From positions 1 through 46,928 of the forward strand of contig JAEZAM010000126.1 in NCBI GenBank assembly GCA_023430465.1: a stretch of DNA of 46,928 bases, read 5' to 3'. This DNA is from Bacteroidota bacterium (GTDB taxonomy: Bacteria; Bacteroidota; Bacteroidia; Chitinophagales; Chitinophagaceae). The translations under genes and the position numbers were made by a program. This document shows positions 7,501-14,103 of the stretch, piece after piece. The notes under the pieces are model-generated. The model was not told the origin of the DNA, did no database searches, and worked only from the letters and a program-made list of their open reading frames with translations. How positions within the stretch are numbered: position 1 is the first letter of the stretch; the number at the start of each line of letters is the position of its first letter.

Positions 7501-9045
7501 ATGCCATTACAACATTTGCTGATCGTTTATCTAATAAGTGTACTACTGGTTTTCCTCCCATCATTCGGGCTGGCAGGCTTATTCCGCAAAGCTGGGGTTG
7601 AAACCTGGAAAGCGTATGTACCTTTCTACAATACCTGGGTGATGCAGGAACTCGCGCACCGTCCAAAGCATTGGGTGTTCTGGCAATTTATCCCGGTAGT
7701 GGGTTGGTTTATTACACCGGGCATTTTCATCGAGTTTGTAAAGTTGTTTGGAAAATTCTCCCTGGGTGCCCATACCCTGGCGGCCCTTTTTGCCCCTTTT
7801 TATTTTCCCTGGCTGGCATCAAGACCGGACACGAGATACATCGGACCGGAGGCAGCCCGTGCGCACAAAAAGAAATCATGGAGGGAGTGGGTGGATGCTG
7901 CCATCTTCGCAATAGTAGCTGCTACGCTGATCCGCACCTTTATCTTCGAAGCGTATGTGATCCCTTCGGGTTCAATGGAAAAAACCTTGCTGGTTAAGGA
8001 CTTCCTGTTCGTCAGCAAATTGAGTTATGGTCCCCGCATTCCGAATACTCCGTTATCAGTTCCATTTGTCCATAATTATCTCCCGGTGACAAACGGGAAA
8101 TCCTATTCTGAGCTGATCAAGCTGCCCTATGTACGCTGGTTTGCAAAAGCGCCGGGCAGGGGAGACGTAGTAGTATTCAATTTCCCGGCAGGCGATACGG
8201 TGATCCATCATCCCGATTATGAGTCCCAACGGCCATACTATGATGTCAAACGGAGCGCTGAGAATAACGGCCGCGATGCACAACTTATCCTTTCCGATCC
8301 GGTAAATTACCCCATCCTTGTACACCCCGTTGACAAGTCAGACAACTACATCAAACGTTGTGTGGGTGTGGCAGGTGATATGCTGGAGGTTCGTGGAGAT
8401 GAAGTGTATATCAATGGCGTGAAGCAACCGTTGCCTCCATATTCTGTCAACCATTACATAGCCACGTTGACAACCGATGTACTTGACCAGGAGATCATGT
8501 TGAATGAATATGACCTGGACATGGATAAATTTGAATATGTTCGTACAGGCCGGCCAAAAGAGTACCGGATGATACTGACCGCAAAAGCGAAGGACAAACT
8601 GCTGCAAAGCGGCCTGGCTACATCCATCGTAGTGGATACAGCTTATGCGCCCGAAGCCCGGAAGCCCGTGTTCCCTTATACAGATGCGCCCTCCCGGGCT
8701 AACTGGAGCCGCGATAACATCGGCCCGATCTGGATACCGAAAAAGGGAACTGCGCTAACCTTAACGGAAGATAATTTCCCGATATATGAACGCGCCATCC
8801 GTGTGTATGAAGGCAATGATCTGCGCATGGAAAATGGCAAATTCATCCTGAACGGCAAGGAAACCACCAGCTATACTTTCCGCATGGATTACTACTGGAT
8901 GATGGGTGATAACAGGATGGGATCGCAGGACAGCCGGTTCTGGGGATTTGTGCCGGAAGACAGGATCGTAGGCAAGGCCTGGATGATCTGGTTTAGCTGG
9001 GACGGCGGACCGCGATGGAAAAGGTTATTTAACATCATAAAATAG
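7501..9045 (+). CDS. lepB: signal peptidase I, long Bacteroidota form
   Basis: Cuts signal peptides from exported proteins at the outer face of the inner membrane by a Ser/Lys dyad. The nucleophile is S158 in PSGSME and the general base is K285 in YIKRCVGVAG; the C-terminal box WMMGDNRMGSQDSRFWGFV is intact. At 514 residues it is far longer than E. coli LepB (324). The first 120 residues form an extra membrane domain with several hydrophobic segments resembling DUF5684, before the usual anchor DAAIFAIVAATLIRTFIF. The Ser-Lys spacing of 127 residues (55 in E. coli) shows an insertion, and a further long insertion lies between YINGVK and the GDNR box. A terminator follows 11 bases after the stop. 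No classical ribosome site precedes the ATG, as usual in this phylum. Confidence 0.95.
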   Translation: MPLQHLLIVYLISVLLVFLPSFGLAGLFRKAGVETWKAYVPFYNTWVMQELAHRPKHWVFWQFIPVVGWFITPGIFIEFVKLFGKFSLGAHTLAALFAPFYFPWLASRPDTRYIGPEAARAHKKKSWREWVDAAIFAIVAATLIRTFIFEAYVIPSGSMEKTLLVKDFLFVSKLSYGPRIPNTPLSVPFVHNYLPVTNGKSYSELIKLPYVRWFAKAPGRGDVVVFNFPAGDTVIHHPDYESQRPYYDVKRSAENNGRDAQLILSDPVNYPILVHPVDKSDNYIKRCVGVAGDMLEVRGDEVYINGVKQPLPPYSVNHYIATLTTDVLDQEIMLNEYDLDMDKFEYVRTGRPKEYRMILTAKAKDKLLQSGLATSIVVDTAYAPEARKPVFPYTDAPSRANWSRDNIGPIWIPKKGTALTLTEDNFPIYERAIRVYEGNDLRMENGKFILNGKETTSYTFRMDYYWMMGDNRMGSQDSRFWGFVPEDRIVGKAWMIWFSWDGGPRWKRLFNIIK

Positions 9046-9055
9046 ATTAATTTAG

Positions 9056-9083
9056 ATGCCCCTCAATGAGGGGCATATTTTTT
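9056..9083 (+). terminator. intrinsic terminator of lepB
   Basis: A perfect 9-bp stem, ATGCCCCTC with GAGGGGCAT, a three-base loop and a six-T tract. It ends 7 bases before the cdd start codon, so cdd must use a promoter overlapping this hairpin or depend on read-through. Confidence 0.88.
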
Positions 9084-9090
9084 AGGTCAT

Positions 9091-9576
9091 ATGGAGCAAC
9101 ATAAATTCGAATTTGAATACGAAGTATACACGGATGCGAACGAGCTTAACCCCGCGGATGCACAATTGGTGAACCAGGCCAGGAAGGTTACGGCCGATGC
9201 CTATGCGCCTTACTCCCGATTCCACGTGGGAGCTGTCGCAAAATTATCCAACGGGCAACTGGTCAGCGGCACCAACCAGGAAAATGCATCGTATCCTGTG
9301 GGCATTTGTGCCGAACGTGTGCTGCTGGGCATTACTGCCTCGCTTCACCCCGGCGTCAGCATCGACACCATGGCGATCAGTTATGCAAGCGAGGGCCAGC
9401 AGAGTGATCATCCTATTTCTCCCTGCGGCATGTGCCGCCAGGCGTTGACAGAATATGAGCAACGTACCAACCAGCCTATCCGCCTGCTGCTTTCCGGCCA
9501 GGAAGGAAAAGTGTACAGCGTAAAAACTGTTGCCAACCTGCTGCCTTTTGCCTTTACCAGCAGTGAACTGATTTGA
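9091..9576 (+). CDS. cdd: cytidine deaminase
   Basis: Zinc enzyme that deaminates cytidine and deoxycytidine to uridine and deoxyuridine in pyrimidine salvage. The zinc ligands and proton-shuttling glutamate of the small tetrameric class are visible: C73-A-E75 in GICAERVLLG and C112/C115 in PCGMCRQ. The substrate-binding motif PYSRFHVGA is at 40-48, and NQENASYPVG lies just before the zinc site. Length (161) is a little over the roughly 130-residue bacterial norm because of an N-terminal extension of about 20 residues (MEQHKFEFEYEVYTDANEL) that is common in Bacteroidota. The gene sits directly behind the lepB terminator and 25 bases before csaA. Confidence 0.95.
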   Translation: MEQHKFEFEYEVYTDANELNPADAQLVNQARKVTADAYAPYSRFHVGAVAKLSNGQLVSGTNQENASYPVGICAERVLLGITASLHPGVSIDTMAISYASEGQQSDHPISPCGMCRQALTEYEQRTNQPIRLLLSGQEGKVYSVKTVANLLPFAFTSSELI

Positions 9577-9601
9577 ATTATAAGTTGATAACCGACATCT
9601 G

Positions 9602-9940
9602 ATGAATACCATCACCTGGGATGATTTTGAGAAGATCGATGTACGAACGGGTACCGTGATCGAAGCAACGACATTTCCAAAAGCGCGGAAACCAGCTTAC
9701 AAATTAATCATAGATTTCGGCGACGAACTTGGTCATAAACGCTCTTCGGCGCAGATCACAGCACATTACAAGCCGGGGGACCTCATCGGAACACAGGTGA
9801 TCGCGGTGGTAAACTTTCCGCCGCGCCAGATCGCTGATTTTATGAGTGAGTGCCTGGTATTGGGCATTTACGATGAGAACAACGAGGTCGTCTTACTCCA
9901 ACCACGAAGCAAGGTTGAAAATGGACTGAAAATTGGCTGA
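9602..9940 (+). CDS. csaA: CsaA-like tRNA-binding-domain protein
   Basis: A 112-residue protein that is a single tRNA-binding OB fold, related to the C-terminal domains of MetRS and PheRS beta and to the Bacillus export chaperone CsaA. Signatures seen: FEKIDVRTGTVIEA near the start, KRSSAQITAHY in the middle (compare SSAQIT in CsaA) and the C-terminal FMSECLVLGIYDENNEVVLLQP. The family forms dimers; a chaperone role is reported for Bacillus CsaA, but here the function is only inferred by family. The stop codon overlaps the start of the following DNA-repair gene by 8 bases, so the two are translationally coupled. Confidence 0.92.
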   Translation: MNTITWDDFEKIDVRTGTVIEATTFPKARKPAYKLIIDFGDELGHKRSSAQITAHYKPGDLIGTQVIAVVNFPPRQIADFMSECLVLGIYDENNEVVLLQPRSKVENGLKIG

Positions 9941-10430
9941 GAAATTTATTACATATTACCAGTCTCCGCTCGGTCTGCTGCAAATCGAAGGCACCGCGAA
10001 TTGCATCAGCATGGTCGAATTCCGGAATAATACGGCCGGCCTGCCTCCGTCGACCAGTTATTTGCCTGAGCTGGGTATTCAATGCACGGAACAACTGATC
10101 CAGTATTTCAGCGGGGCAAGAAGAAATTTCGAACTTCCGGTAGAGCAGGAGGGGACCAGCTTCCAGCGAAATACCTGGAGCCTGCTGATGAATATTCCTT
10201 TCGGGAAAACGATCAGCTACCTTCAACTTGCCGTAAATGCAGGTGACGCAAAGGCAACCCGGGCGGTGGCCAATGCCAATAGCAAGAACAAGGTGGCGAT
10301 TATTGTGCCCTGTCACAGGGTGATCGGTGCCAACCGCGAACTGACCGGCTATGCAGGCGGCCTCTGGCGCAAGCAGCGTCTCCTGGAACACGAAACCAGG
10401 ATCATGTACGGCGTACAAACGCTGTTTTGA
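9933..10430 (+). CDS. ogt: methylated-DNA--protein-cysteine methyltransferase
   Basis: Suicide repair protein that moves the alkyl group from O6-alkylguanine (and O4-alkylthymine) to its own cysteine. The acceptor is C127 in IIVPCHRVIG, and the helix-turn-helix region PFGKTISYLQLA, the arginine finger region ATRAVANANSKN and the closing GYAGGLWRKQRLLEHE are intact. The protein is short (165 residues) and has no Ada-type N-terminal domain, so it is the Ogt form. The only start that keeps the N-terminal strand (ITYYQSPLGLLQIEG) is a TTG at 9933, which lies inside the end of csaA; the next ATG is 27 codons in and would cut this strand. Confidence 0.93.
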   Translation: MAEKFITYYQSPLGLLQIEGTANCISMVEFRNNTAGLPPSTSYLPELGIQCTEQLIQYFSGARRNFELPVEQEGTSFQRNTWSLLMNIPFGKTISYLQLAVNAGDAKATRAVANANSKNKVAIIVPCHRVIGANRELTGYAGGLWRKQRLLEHETRIMYGVQTLF

Positions 10431-10598
10431 ACAGGATAAGTTTTACGATTTAGCAAAGGCGGATAGAAAAATGTCATAACTTAAGCCCGCAAATAAAAAA
10501 GGAACAATTTTCATCTTCCTCATGCATTCATCTATTTGTTTTTCTTCATTGCCGCAAATTCTCACCGATGCTGTGGCGAAACAATTCAACCCATCGAA

Positions 10599-12041
10599 AT
10601 GAAAAAACAACACGATTTCTCAGCCTCCCGGAGAACGTTTCTCCGCAATTCATCGGTTGCTGCTGCAGGCTTTCTCATCGTACCGCGTCACGTATTGGGT
10701 GGCAAAGGTTTTATCGCCCCAAGTGATAAGCTCAATATCGCCGGCATTGGTGCAGGTGGTAAAGGTGCAAGTGATATCGCTGAATTCGCCAAAAGCCCTT
10801 ATGTAAATATTGTTTCTCTCTGTGATGTAGACGACAGGCAGGCCGCGGCGACACGCAAAGCCTTCCCGAAAGCAACGTATTACAAAGATTTCCGCGAGAT
10901 GCTGGAAAAAGAAAAGAACAACATTGACGCCTGTTCGATCTCTACACCCGACCATACGCATGCGGTAGCCACATTAGCTGCCATGCAACTTGGCAAACAC
11001 GTCTATACGCAAAAGCCCCTGACGCATGATATTTATGAGGCGCGGATACTGGCGCAGGCAGCAAAAAAATACAAAGTTGTCACCCAAATGGGCAACCAGG
11101 GCGGATCCGGAGACGGTGTACGACAGGCAAAAGAAATGTATGATGCCGGCCTGATCGGTGAAGTGACCGAAGCACATGCATGGACAAACCGTCCGGTTTG
11201 GCCGCAAGGTATACCAACACCTACAGGAAAGTTCGATGTTCCTTCTGAACTTAACTGGGATCTGTGGCTGGGCCCTGCCAAGAAGATCGATTATAACCCT
11301 GCTTACCTGCCCTTTAACTGGCGCGGATGGTGGGCTTTCGGTACAGGTGCCCTGGGTGATATGGCCTGCCATATCATGGATCCGATCTACCGCATTCTCC
11401 CGATTGATTACCCCGATTCTGCAGAGTGCAGTGTTGCCAATATCTGGAAAGATATGTGGGCCGAAGGCAATTATGTTGACAGTTGCCCCCCCGCTTCGAT
11501 CATCCACCTCAATTATCCGAAAAAGAACGGAAAGGGAAACATCAAGGTTTCCTGGCATGATGGCGGCCTGCTGCCAAACCGCCCGGATGAATTATTACCA
11601 GAGGAGGCGTTCGGCAATTGGGATGGAGGTGTATTGTTCGTTGGCACAAAAGGCAAAATGTTGCTGGACTGCTACGGTGCAAATCCACGGCTGTTACCTA
11701 CCAAACTGATGAAGGAAAAGAAAATGCCCAAGGAAACGATCCGCCGCGTGAAAGAGGGCCATTACCTGCAATGGGTAAATGCCTGTATCGCAGGATACGG
11801 GAAAGGCGAAACAAGCTCTCCATTCGAATACGCAGGACCATTCACTGAAAGCATCCTCATGGGTAACCTCGCGATCCGCAGTTGGATGATGCTCAATCCA
11901 AAGCTCAAAGGCTGGAACGATAAGTATCTCGGAAGAAAAAAACTACTCTGGGATGCGAAGAACATGAAAGTCACCAACTTTGATGAAGCAAACCAGTTCG
12001 TGAAGCGCGACTACCGTGAAGGCTGGTCACTCACACTCTGA
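10599..12041 (+). CDS. Tat-exported Gfo/Idh/MocA-family oxidoreductase
   Basis: A 480-residue NAD(P)-dependent oxidoreductase, probably acting on a sugar or inositol-like substrate outside the cytoplasm. The N-terminus carries a twin-arginine signal (SRRTFLRNSSVAAAGFLIVP), implying export as a folded, cofactor-loaded protein. The Rossmann motif follows as LNIAGIGAGGKGASDIAEF, then SISTPDHTHA and the family motif GKHVYTQKPLTHDIYEAR, with the lysine of QKPL as the usual catalytic residue. The C-terminal half is the sheet domain with GDMACHIMDPIY. I start at the ATG at 10599 rather than the longer frame from 10536, because the Tat signal begins there. Such Tat-linked members are frequent in Bacteroidota; the substrate is unknown. 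A strong terminator follows. Confidence 0.92.
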   Translation: MKKQHDFSASRRTFLRNSSVAAAGFLIVPRHVLGGKGFIAPSDKLNIAGIGAGGKGASDIAEFAKSPYVNIVSLCDVDDRQAAATRKAFPKATYYKDFREMLEKEKNNIDACSISTPDHTHAVATLAAMQLGKHVYTQKPLTHDIYEARILAQAAKKYKVVTQMGNQGGSGDGVRQAKEMYDAGLIGEVTEAHAWTNRPVWPQGIPTPTGKFDVPSELNWDLWLGPAKKIDYNPAYLPFNWRGWWAFGTGALGDMACHIMDPIYRILPIDYPDSAECSVANIWKDMWAEGNYVDSCPPASIIHLNYPKKNGKGNIKVSWHDGGLLPNRPDELLPEEAFGNWDGGVLFVGTKGKMLLDCYGANPRLLPTKLMKEKKMPKETIRRVKEGHYLQWVNACIAGYGKGETSSPFEYAGPFTESILMGNLAIRSWMMLNPKLKGWNDKYLGRKKLLWDAKNMKVTNFDEANQFVKRDYREGWSLTL

Positions 12042-12053
12042 TAAACACATTGG

Positions 12054-12081
12054 AAGACCCCGGCATCGGGGTCTTTTTTTT
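12054..12081 (+). terminator. intrinsic terminator of the Gfo/Idh/MocA gene
   Basis: AAGACCCC (12054-12061) pairs with GGGGTCTT (12068-12075), six-base loop, followed by an eight-T run. It lies between two convergent genes and shows a proper T tract only for the plus strand. Confidence 0.9.
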
Positions 12082-12082
12082 A

Positions 12083-12949
12083 TCATTCAAGAATTTCGCT
12101 GATGGATAGCAGTTCCTGCTGCTTGTAACTGTCCTTTTCTGTGGTGAAACATTTACCAAACTCTTCCAGCATGTGACGAATTACCTGCTTATTCTGCAGC
12201 GGTTTGAAATATTCCGGTATTGGCATTAACGCAAGGCGATTAAGATAGCCTTCCACGTCGTGGTGCGTGAACACCTGGCCTGACGTTGGATCAATAAAGA
12301 ATTCGATCTTTTTTTGAGGATCGGCCAGGTTGATATCTGAGTAGCCCGGTTTGAAATAGGCGATGATAAACTGACCGGGGATACTGATCGCCCGCACAGG
12401 TATATCGAGTAACTCCGCAAGTAACAGATATAGTACACCGTTGCTGAGTTGATTGCCCCGCTTGGCTTCCAGCACTTTGTTTATAAGAAATTCATTCGGC
12501 TCCTTGTAATTCACCTCAGAACCTTTAAGTCCGTAGTAACTGTAAAGGATACTGGTAAGAATATTGATCTGTTCGAGGGGGGTCAGGTAATTGTTCAGCT
12601 CAAGCCAGATATTCCGCCGCAACTTTTCCACTTCAAGTAATGATGATGCAGTGGTGAGTTCCGGATACTGAAATTTCGCAACGAGCAGGCTGCCAAGCAA
12701 CAGGTCATGATGGCCGGATACATTCCATTGATGAAAATCTTCTGTGAGATCACGGAAGTGAAGACGATGAATCAGCAACTCAATGCGTTCCTGCGTAGGC
12801 TCGTCCGGCGTGGTCTCCCACATGTGCTCGAGATTCGCGATGATTGGCTTGCCGTACCCGACGATCTTTTCCGACACGACGTCGAACACCTCCTGGTCAG
12901 GGTCATCTAAAAGATTCAACAGTGCGGCGATCTCGTTGTTTGATTCCAT
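12083..12949 (-). CDS. SirB1/transglutaminase-like-fold protein
   Basis: A 288-residue cytoplasmic protein. Residues about 1-70 are helical and resemble HEAT-like repeats (LLNLLDDPDQEVFDVVSEKI). Residues about 95-230 match the SirB1 family, a transglutaminase-like fold found widely next to prfA/prmC or alone: LLEVEKLRRNIWLELNNY, LTSILYSYYGLKG, NGVLYLLLAELLDIPVRAISIPGQFIIAYF and FIDPTSGQVFTHHD. The usual catalytic cysteine of transglutaminases is not evident at the expected helix start (the segment reads NQLSNGVLYLLL), so a peptidase activity should not be assumed. It converges with the oxidoreductase gene, with the terminator filling the gap. Function unknown beyond family. Confidence 0.85.
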   Translation of the reverse strand: MESNNEIAALLNLLDDPDQEVFDVVSEKIVGYGKPIIANLEHMWETTPDEPTQERIELLIHRLHFRDLTEDFHQWNVSGHHDLLLGSLLVAKFQYPELTTASSLLEVEKLRRNIWLELNNYLTPLEQINILTSILYSYYGLKGSEVNYKEPNEFLINKVLEAKRGNQLSNGVLYLLLAELLDIPVRAISIPGQFIIAYFKPGYSDINLADPQKKIEFFIDPTSGQVFTHHDVEGYLNRLALMPIPEYFKPLQNKQVIRHMLEEFGKCFTTEKDSYKQQELLSISEILE

Positions 12950-13024
12950 GTTTATTCCTCACAATTTCAAGCTACAAATTGAAAGCCGGGTTTTAAACTT
13001 TTCCACACCTGTGCAGATAAAAAG

Positions 13025-13118
13025 TAAAAACTTAAAATTCAAAATTAAAAAACCACTGATATTGAACGGACGGCGCCTGGATATACTATTTTAAGTTTTG
13101 AATTTTTAATTTTTAATT
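13025..13118. repeat. miniature AT-rich inverted repeat
   Basis: The left arm (13025-13052) and the right arm (13089-13118), read on opposite strands, share a core AAAATTCAAAA followed by TTAAAA-rich sequence. The 36 bases between them (13053-13088) are of normal composition and hold no gene. The right arm supplies the last codons and the stop of the methyltransferase. The arms resemble those around the four-helix-bundle gene at 40.9-41.4 kb, which suggests one dispersed family. Confidence 0.5.
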
Positions 13119-13855
13119 ACGCGTGCGAGCACAAACCAATCCCAGGGCGCTACGGCATCCAGTTTGTCCGTTTTTTCAACAAACTCTGTATCCCATGTAT
13201 ACCTGATCTTCTGTGGCGTATTGCAACTGAATCCATATTCTTTCAGCAACACTAACAGTTCTCCTTCCATGTAATGCTTTGTCAGCACATCATCTATCTC
13301 TGCATTACCTTCCTGCAGTGCGTGGTATCGTTCAGCGGCAACTTCATCGGCGGGCTTACGAAACAATTTCCTGTCAAGTTTATAGCGTGCCTGCAATACG
13401 CGTGTTTGCATCCATGATTCCAGCGCTGGCACTACCAGTAGCAGGCTGCCGCCGGGCCGCAGGGTTTGTTTGATATTTTCAAAAAACCGATCGCGCTTCA
13501 ACCGTGATGTACTGAGGATAGCATTGACGCAAATAGCGACATCTGCCTTTGGCAGCCGGAGGTCCCTCCCGGAAAGATCCGCACGGTGATAGTCAATGTT
13601 AGCCAGGTGGCTGTGTTTTTTTGCGGCGATGTCGAGGTTCTTCTTTGATATATCCACTGCCAACACCTTTCCGAACCGGGTTGACAACAGCGGCAACCAT
13701 TTGCCGATGGCACAGCCCAGGTCTGCAACGGTTTTACCCTTGCCGGCCACATGCTGCAAGGCACCTGATATGATCTGCTCCCGGTCATTTTGCAAGACAT
13801 CAAAGATCTCCTCGTCGTAATCAGGAGCCATTTTTTCCCAATATTTCCTTTCCAT
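13106..13855 (-). CDS. class I SAM-dependent methyltransferase
   Basis: A 249-residue methyltransferase with an unknown acceptor. Motif I is clear as VADLGCAIGKWLPLL (about residues 40-54), followed by the acidic loop VLAVDISKKNLDIA, motif post-II region YHRADLSGRDLRLPKADVAICVNAI and motif III LRPGGSLLLVVPALESW. The N-terminus MERKYWEKMAPDYDEEIFDVL is typical of small-molecule methyltransferases of the UbiE/BioC-like group. The final codons (VIKN and stop) lie inside the AT-rich inverted repeat arm at 13089-13118, so the original C-terminus may have been changed when the repeat arrived. It follows topA on the same strand, but terminator hairpins separate the two. Confidence 0.88.
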   Translation of the reverse strand: MERKYWEKMAPDYDEEIFDVLQNDREQIISGALQHVAGKGKTVADLGCAIGKWLPLLSTRFGKVLAVDISKKNLDIAAKKHSHLANIDYHRADLSGRDLRLPKADVAICVNAILSTSRLKRDRFFENIKQTLRPGGSLLLVVPALESWMQTRVLQARYKLDRKLFRKPADEVAAERYHALQEGNAEIDDVLTKHYMEGELLVLLKEYGFSCNTPQKIRYTWDTEFVEKTDKLDAVAPWDWFVLARVIKN

Positions 13856-14026
13856 TGTGAATAAAATTAATAGGAAAATGATCAGTTTGGTCTGTTTTGT
13901 GCCAAGTGAGGGCGACCGGCGATGTCGGCTAAACCTTATCCTTCATCATACTACAAGGTTACATCAGCAGATCGGTATTTTAACCAATAAAGTGACCTGA
14001 AGATTTCCCCTTGAAAACGATAAAAG

Positions 14027-14066
14027 GCTCCATTCCAGTCCTGCTGCGACCTTGGAGCTTTTTTTA
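14027..14066. terminator. hairpin with T tract behind topA
   Basis: GCTCCA (14027-14032) pairs with TGGAGC (14053-14058) around a 20-base loop. Seven or more T follow on the plus strand and four on the minus strand. It stands directly behind the stronger topA terminator on the minus strand and may act as a back-up. Confidence 0.45.
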
Positions 14067-14073
14067 TTGTAAA

Positions 14074-14097
14074 AAGCCCCTGCGTGAGCGGGGGCTT
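14074..14097 (-). terminator. intrinsic terminator of topA
   Basis: Read on the minus strand, AAGCCCC and GGGGCTT pair, with an inner GC/GC step and a four-base loop, followed by TTTTTA. It lies 7 bases past the topA stop codon. Confidence 0.8.
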
Positions 14098-14103
14098 CTT
14101 TTG

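Noticed and set aside
10974..11558. Minus-strand frame of 194 codons within the Gfo/Idh/MocA gene
   Set aside because: Entirely antisense to a gene with a Tat signal and full family motifs.
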